The position numbers and the translations under genes are program-made. Under the pieces are notes generated by a model, which saw nothing but the letters and a program-made list of their open reading frames with translations, ran no database searches and was not told where the DNA came from. 64,000 bases of DNA, from positions 28,641-92,640 of the forward strand of contig NZ_JAVDPW010000018.1 in NCBI RefSeq assembly GCF_031453975.1, given 5' to 3'. The stretch comes from Inquilinus ginsengisoli_A (lineage in GTDB: Bacteria; Pseudomonadota; Alphaproteobacteria; DSM-16000; Inquilinaceae). Shown here one piece after another: positions 18,817 to 27,261 of the stretch (positions are counted from its first letter, which is position 1; each line of letters begins with the position of its first letter).

Positions 18817-20712
18817 TCAGGGCTGGGTCGGCTTCAGCCGCACCATCATCAGCCGCGAATTGCCCCAGTTCGGCACCGGATCGGTGTAGGGGTCGTCGGC
18901 CGTCGGATAGCCGGTCCAGTAGGTCGTATCCATGGCCGTGAAGACGTTGTAGGCCATCAGCGGGATGATCGGCATCTCGCGCACCATGAACTTGGCATAG
19001 TCGCGCCCGAGTTCGACCGTCTTCGGATCCTCGAAGGAGACGGTGCGGATCTGCTCGATCAGCTTGTCGAGCTCCGGGCTCTTCAGACGCTGCCAGTTGC
19101 GCGGCGACTGGGTCTTGCCTGCCGGTGCCACGAACTGGGAATGCCAGCTGTCGAGGAAGAAGGCGAGATCGGGGTGGCCGCCATAGCTCTCGACACTCCA
19201 GCCGATGAAGGTGTCGAAGTCACCGGCGCCGCGCCGGTCGAGCATGTTGGTGCCCTGCGCCACGTCGATCTTGGCGTCGATGCCGAACTGCCGCCACTCC
19301 TGGGCGATCATGGTGCCCGCCCGCGTCATCACCGGCCGGGAGTCACCCTCGACCATGATCTTGACCGAGAAGGGCTTGCCGTCCGGCGTGTACCAGGCAT
19401 CGCCACGCTTGGCGAAACCGGCGCGTTCGAGAAGCTCGGCCGCCGCCGTCGGGTTCGGCTTCCACCAGCCGTAGCCGAAGGAGCGCGCGATGTCGGCGGG
19501 ATCGGTCGGGATCTGGTCCCCCATCGACGGACGCAGCATCGCGGCGATCTGCGCGCCCATGGTGGGATCGTAGGGCTTGATCTTCTCCTTGCCGGTATCG
19601 AGCTCGAAGTCGGCCAGCCATTCCTGCAGCGGCTTGTGATAGTCGTCCGGATGGGTGCCCGTCGGCGGGATGCCGATGGCCGAGATCGTCGCGGCGCCGC
19701 GGTAGGAGGCCATCGAGACGGCCCTGATGTCGATGAGCAGGGCCAGCGCCCAGCGCACGTCACGATTCTGGAAGGTCGGATTCTGCAGGTTGAAGATCAC
19801 CGACGGCAGGGTCGGATCCGGGTGCCCGAACGGAAAGCCCTTGAACCAGGTCTTCAGCGACTTCGATTGCTTGGCGAGGGTGAACATGCCCTCCGGCGCG
19901 ACGTCGTGAATGACATCGAGATCGTGGTTGAGCTGGGCGATCACGCGCTTGTCGGGCGGGCCGGGATCGATATAGGCGACGTATTTCGGCCCGGGCTTGC
20001 CATAGCGGCCCAGCGTCGTGCGCTGCCAATCGTCGCGCAGCTGCCAGATGAACCACTTGCCGTCAGGGTCGTAGCTGTAGAGCGTATAGGCACCCAGAGA
20101 AACCGGCTTGTTGAAGTCGAACCGCAGCGGGTCGGGCGCCTTCTCGAAGACATGCTTCGGCATCATCCAGATGGCGTTGAACCGTACGGTGAACAGGGCG
20201 TGGAAGCGGGAGTTCGGCTTCTTCAGCTTGAAGACGACCGTCTGCGGATCCACCTTGCGCACGCTGTCGACATTGAGGGAAAGCAGGGCACTCCAACGCA
20301 TGCCCGGATGATTGATCTGGGTCTCGACGGTATAGACGAGGTCGTCGGCCGTGAACTCGACACCGTCGCTCCAGTAGATCCCCGGCCGCAGCTTCACGGT
20401 CATTTCCGTGAAGTCGGCATTGTAGATGGGCTTTTCGGAGGCCAGGGAATTCTCCCACGATCCGTCGAGCCCGCGTTCCGGGTCGATGTACCAGAGGGTG
20501 TCGAGCGCGAGCTGGTGCAGGCCCGTATACTGCCCGCCGGCATTGATGGCCCAGATGTTGAACCAGCCGGGGTTCTTGATCGTCCCTTCGGGATTTTCGA
20601 GGATGAGCATCTCGCGGCGGGGCAGATCCGAGATCGTGCCCTGGGCGAAAGATCCGACGGTGCTTGCGACGAGGCCAGCGAACGCAAGCAGGAGCAGCTT
20701 GATGGCGCGCAT
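18817..20712 (-). CDS. Extracellular solute-binding protein of the peptide/oligosaccharide importer
   Basis: A 631-residue family-5 binding protein (DppA/OppA cluster), starting at 20712 with a signal peptide cleaved near SFAQ (residue 23). Longer in-frame starts would bury the signal. The mature domain shows the pattern of the family: IYWSDGVEFTADDLVYTVE, then PNSRFHALF, and the late segments LLIDIRAVSMASY and FAKRGDAWYTPDGKPF. At 631 residues it is longer than typical dipeptide-binding proteins, as is common for members that bind oligosaccharides. It heads the operon that ends with the GH51 arabinofuranosidase. Confidence 0.9.
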   Translation of the reverse strand: MRAIKLLLLAFAGLVASTVGSFAQGTISDLPRREMLILENPEGTIKNPGWFNIWAINAGGQYTGLHQLALDTLWYIDPERGLDGSWENSLASEKPIYNADFTEMTVKLRPGIYWSDGVEFTADDLVYTVETQINHPGMRWSALLSLNVDSVRKVDPQTVVFKLKKPNSRFHALFTVRFNAIWMMPKHVFEKAPDPLRFDFNKPVSLGAYTLYSYDPDGKWFIWQLRDDWQRTTLGRYGKPGPKYVAYIDPGPPDKRVIAQLNHDLDVIHDVAPEGMFTLAKQSKSLKTWFKGFPFGHPDPTLPSVIFNLQNPTFQNRDVRWALALLIDIRAVSMASYRGAATISAIGIPPTGTHPDDYHKPLQEWLADFELDTGKEKIKPYDPTMGAQIAAMLRPSMGDQIPTDPADIARSFGYGWWKPNPTAAAELLERAGFAKRGDAWYTPDGKPFSVKIMVEGDSRPVMTRAGTMIAQEWRQFGIDAKIDVAQGTNMLDRRGAGDFDTFIGWSVESYGGHPDLAFFLDSWHSQFVAPAGKTQSPRNWQRLKSPELDKLIEQIRTVSFEDPKTVELGRDYAKFMVREMPIIPLMAYNVFTAMDTTYWTGYPTADDPYTDPVPNWGNSRLMMVRLKPTQP

Positions 20713-20780
20713 TGATGTCCTCCCTGACCGGTTCTGTGACCGGCTCGTCGGGAGTGAAGCCCCATCCGATCTATTCGTCA

Positions 20781-20806
20781 ATGATTTTGATATATACCAA
20801 AATCAT
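20781..20806. promoter_or_regulatory. Strong palindromic operator between binding protein and ArsR-like regulator
   Basis: Nine-base perfect arms (ATGATTTTG and CAAAATCAT) flank an eight-base centre (ATATATAC) in the divergent promoter, 69 bases from the binding-protein start and 54 from the regulator start. The AT-rich symmetry stands out from the GC-rich surroundings. The likely ligand is the ArsR-like protein encoded next to it. Confidence 0.65.
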
Positions 20807-20859
20807 GGATATAAAGATCGAGCCGTTACCGCTTTTCAACTCCGAAGGATGATTGGCAA

Positions 20860-21798
20860 TTGGACGTTCCACAGCGCCGGCTGCTGACACTGACCGCCAG
20901 CGAGGACGGCGAAACGCTGGAGGCGCTCGCTTCGCCCGCGCGACTGGCCATGCTGAGACTCCTGCGTCAGCGCGGGCCGCTGAATGTGAACCAGATCAGC
21001 AGCGAACTCGGACTGCCCCAGTCCACGGTCGCGATCAACGTGCAGAAATTGGAACGCGCCGAGCTGATCCGCACCGAAACCGTCAAGGCCAGCAAGGGGC
21101 AGCAGAAGGTCTGCTCCGTGCTCTACGACGAGATCACGGTGCGCCTCGATGATCCCGATGCCCTGCGGGATGACAGGATCATCGAGGTCGCGATGCCGAT
21201 CGGCCTCTACACGACCTGCGAGGTCAGCGCACCCTGCGGGCTGTGCTCGTCGGAAGGCGTGCTCGGCCTGCTCGATGTTCCCGACCATTTCCTGGATCCG
21301 AACCGGATGAAGGCGTCCTTGATCTGGTTCGGCCGCGGCTTCGTCGAATACAAGTTCCCCAACAACGCCAAGGTGGTCGGGAAGGCGATCGAACAGCTCG
21401 AGATCACCATGGAGCTGTCGTCGGAAGTGCCCGGCACCAACAGCGACTGGCCGTCGGACATCACGCTGTGGATCAACCATGTCGCCGTCGCGACCTGGAC
21501 GTCGCCGGGCGACTACGGCGACACCCGCGGCCGCTATACGCCGCGATGGTGGAAGCTTGCCGGCTCGCAATACGGCAAGCTGGTCACCTGGCGGGTCACC
21601 GATGAAGGGGCCTTCGTCGACGGCAGTCGAGCGTCCGGCGTGACGCTGAATCAGCTTCGCCTGAACGACCATCACGCGATCCGCCTCCGGATCGGCATCG
21701 ATGAGAACGCCGAGCACCCCGGTGGCCTCAACATCTTCGGCCGGGGCTTCGGCAATCATGACCAGGATATCGTCATGCGCCTGCGTCTGCGCGCATGA
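20860..21798 (+). CDS. ArsR-like transcriptional regulator with large C-terminal domain
   Basis: The first 90 residues are a winged helix-turn-helix (LASPARLAMLRLLRQRGPLNVNQ, then LPQSTVAINVQKLERAELI) of the ArsR type. The remaining 220 residues are unlike ordinary ArsR proteins: a Cys-containing segment (TTCEVSAPCGLCSSEGVLG) and a beta-rich region ending NIFGRGFGNHDQDIVM that looks like a carbohydrate-binding jelly roll. The start is TTG at 20860 with AAGGATGA eight bases upstream; no in-frame ATG fits. Divergent from the arabino-oligosaccharide operon, it is probably its sugar-sensing regulator. The effector is inferred, not seen. Confidence 0.8.
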   Translation: MDVPQRRLLTLTASEDGETLEALASPARLAMLRLLRQRGPLNVNQISSELGLPQSTVAINVQKLERAELIRTETVKASKGQQKVCSVLYDEITVRLDDPDALRDDRIIEVAMPIGLYTTCEVSAPCGLCSSEGVLGLLDVPDHFLDPNRMKASLIWFGRGFVEYKFPNNAKVVGKAIEQLEITMELSSEVPGTNSDWPSDITLWINHVAVATWTSPGDYGDTRGRYTPRWWKLAGSQYGKLVTWRVTDEGAFVDGSRASGVTLNQLRLNDHHAIRLRIGIDENAEHPGGLNIFGRGFGNHDQDIVMRLRLRA

Positions 21799-21818
21799 CG
21801 GTCCAACAGACGCATGGA

Positions 21819-22670
21819 TCAGCCGCCCGCATCGGCCCAGCCCCGTCGCATGTGCGCGAAGCCTGACTGGTAGACGTCTTCCTTGTTCGGGAAGAAGTCG
21901 CGCCACACGCGGGTGGCGGCGGCGAGCGCCGGAACGGTGCGGCCGAAGGCCTCGATCGTCAGCCTGCCGTCATAGGCCGCGGCCCGCAGCGCCCTATAGG
22001 TCGGCCCCCACGCCACATGACCCCTGCCCGGCGTGCCGCGGTCGTTCTCCGAGATATGGACATGGATCATGTGGCGGCTGATGGTGCCGATCGCGGCGAC
22101 CGGGTCCTTCTCCTCGATATTGGCGTGGAAGGTGTCGTACATCCCCTTCACGGCGGGATGGTCGACCTCGTCCAGATAGTCGGCCAGCTGATCCATCGTG
22201 TTGAGGAAGTAGCATTCGAAGCGGTTCAGCGCCTCGAGGGCGAAGCGCACGCCGTGGCGCTGGGCGTGGTCGCCGGCGCGGCGGTTGAATTCGATGCCGC
22301 GCCGGCGCTCCTCGGCCGAAGGGCCCTGGCCGGTGAAATGGCCGAGCTGCGAATGCATCGGGCCGGCGACGATCGATCCTCCGAGCGCCTTGCTGCAGTC
22401 GACGACCCACCGCGCCCGCTCCACCGCCGCCGCCCGCTCCGACCGGTCGTCCGAGAGGCAGTTGTGCCCGGCCCCCAGCACGCTCACGGCCGTGACGTCG
22501 AAGCCCAGCGCCGCCAGCCGTTCCCCGAGCCTGGCGTAGTCGTCGGGCGCGCCTTCGAAGACCGGGACCTCCACGCTGTCATACCCCGTCTCCTTGAGCG
22601 CCTTCAGCAGCGGCGCGTGTTCGTCGGTGACGTGCCCCGTCCACAGCAGCAGGTTGAACCCGTACTTCAT
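21819..22670 (-). CDS. TIM-barrel sugar isomerase/epimerase
   Basis: A 283-residue xylose-isomerase-like barrel. It starts MKYGFNLLLWTGHVT and keeps the metal-binding pattern of the D-tagatose/psicose 3-epimerase and related group (VEVPVFEG, FALEALNRFE, GMYDTFHANIEE, MIHVHISENDRG, HVAW and TIEAFG), with glutamates in the first and last of these positions and Asp/His between. GAGGAGGGGC precedes the ATG. It is the last gene of the CUT1 operon with two ATPases, 66 bases after the DJ-1-like gene, and converges on the ArsR-like gene with only 20 bases between the stops. Confidence 0.88.
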   Translation of the reverse strand: MKYGFNLLLWTGHVTDEHAPLLKALKETGYDSVEVPVFEGAPDDYARLGERLAALGFDVTAVSVLGAGHNCLSDDRSERAAAVERARWVVDCSKALGGSIVAGPMHSQLGHFTGQGPSAEERRRGIEFNRRAGDHAQRHGVRFALEALNRFECYFLNTMDQLADYLDEVDHPAVKGMYDTFHANIEEKDPVAAIGTISRHMIHVHISENDRGTPGRGHVAWGPTYRALRAAAYDGRLTIEAFGRTVPALAAATRVWRDFFPNKEDVYQSGFAHMRRGWADAGG

Positions 22671-22736
22671 GCCCCTCCTCCCTCGGCCGTCGTGGATCGC
22701 CGGCCCGGTTCTTTCAGGCGAGACTGGCCGCGACGC

Positions 22737-23498
22737 TCACTGCGCCGCCGACGCCTGTCCCTTCACGGCCAGCAGCTGCTGCACCAGGGCCTGGACCAGC
22801 CGCGGCAGGTCATAGGGGAAGCGCGCGGTGATCAGGTTGCCGTCGATCACGCAGGGTTCGTCGAGAACCACGGCGCCGGCATTCTCGAGGTCGATCTGGA
22901 TGTTCCACACCGCGGTGGCTCGCTTGCCCTTGAGGATCCTGGCGCTGACCATCACCCATTGACCGTGGCAGATCGCGGTCGTCGGCTTGCCGGAGTCATA
23001 CATGGCGCGGACGAAAGACAAGGCGTGCTTGTCCATGCGCAGCGCGTCGGGGTTCCAGCAGCCGCCGGGCAGCAGCACGGCATCGTAGTCTGCCGCCTTG
23101 GCCTCGTCGGTGTAGCGGTCGATCTTCAGCCAGCCCGCATTTTCCATCAGGCGGATGGCGAGGACGTGGGTGGCGCATTGCGGCGGAAAGCGCAGCCCGA
23201 GCGTCGGGTCGAATTCGCCGATGCGCGGCGAGACGATGTGGACCGTGGCCCCATGCTCGGTCAGCCAGCGGTGGGCGCCCAGGATCTCCACCTCCTCGAC
23301 GCCGTTGGTGCAGCAGATGGCGACCCGCTTGCCCTTGAGCAGGGTCGGATCGGAGGGCGGGGCGAACAGGAAGCTGTTGAGCTCCCGGTTCAGCTCGCCA
23401 TCCGCCGTCGCCAGCAGCTCGGTGGAGATGGACGGGACCGGCGAGGTGGACGTCAGCTGCTGCATCCGCTGGACGAGGGCGGCTTGATTAAGGCTCAT
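22737..23498 (-). CDS. DJ-1/PfpI-family protein
   Basis: A 253-residue protein with an N-terminal extension of about 55 residues and then the DJ-1/PfpI fold: VAICCTNGVEEVEI with a conserved acidic residue near 68, LLPGGCWNPDALR and the nucleophile elbow AICHGQW with Cys177 and His178. PfpI-like enzymes act as glyoxalases, deglycases or proteases; which applies here cannot be told. It is encoded between the small membrane protein and a sugar isomerase in an ABC-transporter operon, so a role in handling a reactive carbonyl derived from the sugar is conceivable. Confidence 0.85.
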   Translation of the reverse strand: MSLNQAALVQRMQQLTSTSPVPSISTELLATADGELNRELNSFLFAPPSDPTLLKGKRVAICCTNGVEEVEILGAHRWLTEHGATVHIVSPRIGEFDPTLGLRFPPQCATHVLAIRLMENAGWLKIDRYTDEAKAADYDAVLLPGGCWNPDALRMDKHALSFVRAMYDSGKPTTAICHGQWVMVSARILKGKRATAVWNIQIDLENAGAVVLDEPCVIDGNLITARFPYDLPRLVQALVQQLLAVKGQASAAQ

Positions 23499-23501
23499 TT
23501 T

Positions 23502-24002
23502 TCACTCTCCCGGAGATGTTGAAGGATGGTGCTCGCCGGATCCTTCCTCGCTCCCCGTCCTCCGGCGCCCCTGCAGCATCAACGCGCAGCCCAGGACGCC
23601 GGCGATGGCCGCGACCGTCCAGGTGAAGCCGTGCATGTACCAGGGCTTGGCGCTCAGCTGAGCCTTGCCGGAAAGGGTGCCGGGATCCGGCGGCTTGAGG
23701 AAGAACAGGCCGTAGAGATGCGCGGCGGCGATCGCGACCAGCAGGGTAAGGCAGAAGATCATGGCGACGATCATCGCCGCCTTCACCACCGACCGCTTCG
23801 GCACGCCGGGCTGCGCCATCGGCAGCAGGTTGTTCGCCAGCGCCGCCACGATGACGATGACGCCCCCGGCCGTGAACAGCGCAATGTCGAAGGGCTGGAA
23901 GATCAGCAGCAACGCGACGACGCCGAGTCCGATGATCGCGTATTCCAGCTTGCGCGCGCCTGCGGACGACAGCCCGCCATGGCCCTGGTCGTGCCGGCTC
24001 AT
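23502..24002 (-). CDS. Small membrane protein encoded in the CUT1 operon
   Basis: The 166-residue product is unrecognised. It has about four hydrophobic segments (around residues 21-37, 41-60, 71-95 and 127-143) and charged ends. The gene overlaps the stop of the second ATPase gene by four bases, so its translation is coupled to the transporter. Glycerol-type importers of rhizobia (GlpSTPQV) also have two ATPases and an extra small membrane protein in the operon; this protein might play a comparable accessory role, but no sequence link was established. Confidence 0.7.
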   Translation of the reverse strand: MSRHDQGHGGLSSAGARKLEYAIIGLGVVALLLIFQPFDIALFTAGGVIVIVAALANNLLPMAQPGVPKRSVVKAAMIVAMIFCLTLLVAIAAAHLYGLFFLKPPDPGTLSGKAQLSAKPWYMHGFTWTVAAIAGVLGCALMLQGRRRTGSEEGSGEHHPSTSPGE

Positions 24003-25087
24003 GCGCGGACCGCCTTGCCATCCGCGGCGAAGATGTGGGTCTGCATGGGATCCGGAATCAGGTGGAGCGGTTCGCCGATCTTGACCTTCCTGTCACGCTG
24101 GACGACCACCCGGATGTCGCCACCGGCATTGGTCCGCGCATGGATGAGGGTCTCGGCGCCCATCGGCTCGATCAGCTCGGTCACGGCATCGATCGTGCCG
24201 GCGGTGTCCTGTGGCACGACGGTGAAGGCACGTGGGCGCACGCCGACCGTGACCCGTCCCGGCCCCAGGGCCGCCACGGCGGGGTTCACATGGAGGTCGA
24301 CGTCCTGCTGGTCGAGGGTGACCGTCGCCTTGCCGTCGCCGTAGCCCTTGAGCTCCGCATCGATCAGATTCATCTGCGGCGTGCCGATGAAGCTCGCGAC
24401 GAAGACATTGGCCGGCTTGGCGAAGACCTCGTGCGGACTGCCCACCTGCTCGATCATGCCGTCGCGCATGATCGCGATGCGATCCGCCATGGTCAGGGCT
24501 TCGAGCTGGTCGTGGGTGACGATGACCGTGGCCTTGGACAGGTTCGACAGCACCGCCTTGATCTGGCCGCGCATGGTGTGGCGCAGCTCCACATCCAGCC
24601 GCGACAGCGGCTCGTCGAACAGGAAGCAATTGGGATCGCGCACGATGGCGCGTGCGACGGCGACGCGCTGCTTTTCCCCTTCCGAGACCTGCCCCGGCAT
24701 CCGGTCCAGGACATCACGCAGATGCAGGATGTCGGCCACCTTGCCGACGCGGGCGGCGACCTCCGCCTTACCGATGCCTTCGCGGTGCAGCGGCATGGCG
24801 ATGTTCTCGCCGACCGTCAGCGCCGGATACAGCGCATAGAACTGGAAGACCATGGCGATATTGCGCTTCTGCGGCGACAGCTCGTTCATGCGCTGCCCCG
24901 CGATCACGATGTCGCCCGCCGTGGCCCGCTCCAGCCCCGCGATCATGCGCAGGGTCGTCGTCTTGCCGCAGCCCGACGGACCGAGCAGGCAGACGACCTC
25001 CCCCGCCGCCACCGACAGGTCGGCGTCGCGGACCGCGACGAACGGGCCGAACGCCTTGGTGATCCCTCGGATTTCGATGGTCGACAT
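23999..25087 (-). CDS. CUT1 ABC transporter ATPase with altered signature motif (second ATPase)
   Basis: A 362-residue UgpC/MalK-type ATPase with the C-terminal regulatory (TOBE-like) domain. Walker A GPSGCGKTT (36-44), Walker B FLFDEP (Glu159) and the switch His192 (VTHDQLEA) are normal, but the signature that should read LSGGQ is VSEGE (134-138), with the key second-position glycine replaced by Glu136. The other ATPase of the same operon has a normal signature and lacks the switch His. In a heterodimer the two lesions would fall in the same composite site, leaving the other site fully competent. The gene follows the permease after two bases. Confidence 0.9.
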   Translation of the reverse strand: MSTIEIRGITKAFGPFVAVRDADLSVAAGEVVCLLGPSGCGKTTTLRMIAGLERATAGDIVIAGQRMNELSPQKRNIAMVFQFYALYPALTVGENIAMPLHREGIGKAEVAARVGKVADILHLRDVLDRMPGQVSEGEKQRVAVARAIVRDPNCFLFDEPLSRLDVELRHTMRGQIKAVLSNLSKATVIVTHDQLEALTMADRIAIMRDGMIEQVGSPHEVFAKPANVFVASFIGTPQMNLIDAELKGYGDGKATVTLDQQDVDLHVNPAVAALGPGRVTVGVRPRAFTVVPQDTAGTIDAVTELIEPMGAETLIHARTNAGGDIRVVVQRDRKVKIGEPLHLIPDPMQTHIFAADGKAVRA

Positions 25088-25089
25088 CG

Positions 25090-26034
25090 TTATTTCCTGA
25101 CCGTGCCGAAGGTGACGCCGCGCAGCAGATGGTCCTGCAGGAAGAAGGTGACCAGGAAGACCGGGATCAGGAACAGCGTCTCGATCGCGGCCAGCAGCGT
25201 CCAGTCGGTGCCGCGGCCGCCGGAGGAGACGGCCTGGTTCATCGCCACCGGCACGGTGCGCGTGTCCGCGCCGGTCAGGAGCAGCGCGAACAGGAACTCG
25301 TTCCAGGTCAGGATCAGGCCGAACACGAAGGTCGCGGCCAGGCCGGCGACGACCTGCGGCAGGCAGATCTTCCAGAACACCCTGGCCTCGGACGAGCCGT
25401 CGATGCGGGCGGCGTCCTCGACATCGGTCGAGAGCTCGTCGAAGAAGCTCTTCATCATCCAGATGGTGAAGGCCAGGTTGAAGGCGGTGTAGAGCAGGAT
25501 GATGCCGGGATAGGACCCGGACAGGCCGACGGCGCGGAACATCAGGATCACCGGAATGATGACGACGATGGCCGGCAGCATCCGCGTGGTCAGGATGATG
25601 AAGAGATAGGTGTCGTTGCCCTTGAGCGGGTAGCGCGAGAAGCCGTAGGCCGCCAGCGTGCCGAGGACGAGGGCCAGCAGGACCGAGACCGACGCGATCA
25701 CGATCGAGTTGAAGAAGAAGCGGTCGAAGCCGGTCGCCTCCGGCTGCCCGCCGGTGGTCATCACCCGCGAGAACACCGAGCCGAAATTCTCCAGCGTCGG
25801 GGTGAAGACGAAGCGGTCGGGAATCAGGCCGAACAGCGAGGTCGGCGACAGCGTCGGCGGCACAGACAGCGCCAGTTCCTGCGGCTTGATCGCGGTGAAG
25901 ATGATGAACAGCACCGGCAGGAAGTAGACCAGGCTGACGCCTGCCACGACCAGGGTGCGTCCCCAGCCGGCCTCCGCGACGCCGTGGCTCCGGCGAAACC
26001 CGATGCGTTCCCAGATGGATGGGCCGGACGCCAT
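25090..26034 (-). CDS. CUT1 sugar ABC transporter permease (MalG/UgpE-like)
   Basis: A 314-residue permease with the EAA coupling loop EDAARIDGSSEARVFWKI and the preceding segment AYGFSRYPLKGN typical of MalG-type subunits. The ATG at 26034 is chosen because the upstream permease gene ends at 26037, leaving two bases between, and because the first membrane segment begins near residue 28 of this reading. It pairs with the MalF-like permease immediately upstream. Confidence 0.92.
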   Translation of the reverse strand: MASGPSIWERIGFRRSHGVAEAGWGRTLVVAGVSLVYFLPVLFIIFTAIKPQELALSVPPTLSPTSLFGLIPDRFVFTPTLENFGSVFSRVMTTGGQPEATGFDRFFFNSIVIASVSVLLALVLGTLAAYGFSRYPLKGNDTYLFIILTTRMLPAIVVIIPVILMFRAVGLSGSYPGIILLYTAFNLAFTIWMMKSFFDELSTDVEDAARIDGSSEARVFWKICLPQVVAGLAATFVFGLILTWNEFLFALLLTGADTRTVPVAMNQAVSSGGRGTDWTLLAAIETLFLIPVFLVTFFLQDHLLRGVTFGTVRK

Positions 26035-26036
26035 GG

Positions 26037-27113
26037 TCAGCTCTCCCCGTTCCGGCGATTGGCGAGATAGAGGTAGAGGTTGGTCAGGACGATCACCATG
26101 AACAGCATGATGTAAGAGATCGCCGCCCCCTCGCTGGTCTTGTTCTGCTCGTTGGCGACACGGATCAAATGGTACGAGATCGTCATCGTGTCGTTGCCGC
26201 CCTTGGTCAGGAGGATGACGAGGTCCGCCAGCTTGAACGCCTCGATGGTGCGGAACAGCAGCGCCAGCATCAGCAGCCCGCGGATATAGGGGAAGGTGAT
26301 GGTCCAGAAGCGCCGCCAGGCGGAGACGCGGTCGATGGCGGCCGCCTCGTAGAGATATTTCGGCACGGAGACGAGCCCGGCCAGCACCAGCAGCATCACG
26401 AAGGGGGACCACATCCAGGCATCGGCGAAGACGATGCCGCCCACCGCGCCCGCCTTGCTGTCCATCAGGATGAACTGGCCGTCGGTGATGCCGTTCATCA
26501 CATAGCTGAGGATGCCGAAGGTCGGATCGTAGTAATAGGTGAAGAACACGCCCGAAGCGACGACCGACAGCATCATCGGCGCCAATACCAGGATCAGCAG
26601 ATACTTGCGCAGAGGGAACTGCTTGGCGAAGAGCATGGCCAGCAGGAAGCCGATAATCATCTGGGCCGCCACCGTGAGCACGACGAACATGGCCGTGTTG
26701 GTCAGGGCGTGCCAATTGTCGGCGGCGGCGATGTCGTTGGTGAGCACCTTGATGTAGTTGCCGAGCCCGACGAACCGGATTGACTGCTGGTTCGACTGAT
26801 AGGCGAAGAACGAAAGCCCCAGCGACCACAGCAGCGGAAAGATGTTCATCGTGAACAGCACCGCAATGGCCGGCGCCACGAGCAGCCCGCCGTAGTAGTG
26901 GCGGCGGTAGGCGTTGACCGCGAACGCCGCGGCAACCAGCGCCGTCATGGCACCGACGATCCAGAAGGCGACGGTCGCGGGCAGCGCCGCCGCGGCGGCC
27001 GCGGAAACGACGATGCCCATGACGATGGCCAGCCGCCAGTTGTCGGCGGAGATCTCGAGAAATGCCGAGGACGTCCGGGCCCTAGGAGCTGACATGGTTG
27101 GCGTCACTGACAT
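26037..27113 (-). CDS. CUT1 sugar ABC transporter permease (MalF/UgpA-like)
   Basis: The 358-residue permease has two extra hydrophobic segments at the N-terminus (around residues 28-62) before the six core helices, and the coupling loop EAAAIDRVSAWRRFWTI. The long N-terminus is unusual for UgpA-type proteins but recalls MalF, which also carries extra helices. The ATG at 27113 has only GAGAG upstream; an ATG at 27095 is the alternative and has no better site. A strong stem-loop precedes the gene. Confidence 0.9.
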   Translation of the reverse strand: MSVTPTMSAPRARTSSAFLEISADNWRLAIVMGIVVSAAAAAALPATVAFWIVGAMTALVAAAFAVNAYRRHYYGGLLVAPAIAVLFTMNIFPLLWSLGLSFFAYQSNQQSIRFVGLGNYIKVLTNDIAAADNWHALTNTAMFVVLTVAAQMIIGFLLAMLFAKQFPLRKYLLILVLAPMMLSVVASGVFFTYYYDPTFGILSYVMNGITDGQFILMDSKAGAVGGIVFADAWMWSPFVMLLVLAGLVSVPKYLYEAAAIDRVSAWRRFWTITFPYIRGLLMLALLFRTIEAFKLADLVILLTKGGNDTMTISYHLIRVANEQNKTSEGAAISYIMLFMVIVLTNLYLYLANRRNGES

Positions 27114-27213
27114 GGGCGCTCTCGATCACAGTTCTGCTTGGCGGATCCGGCCCTGACCGGCCGTCTTGCGGCGTCCGGTCGAGCCGTCCAATCGGCCGCC
27201 GGCCGCGGCCCGG

Positions 27214-27252
27214 GGCTGCTGCCGCTGGCCCGTGCGGCCGGCGGCAGCAGCC
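27214..27252 (-). promoter_or_regulatory. Long stem-loop between CUT1 binding-protein and permease genes
   Basis: Arms of 17 bases, fully paired except for one wobble, enclose a five-base loop and begin nine bases after the binding-protein stop on the minus strand. No T-run follows, so a role in message stability or partial read-through is more likely than full termination. Confidence 0.6.
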
Positions 27253-27261
27253 TTCGTCACA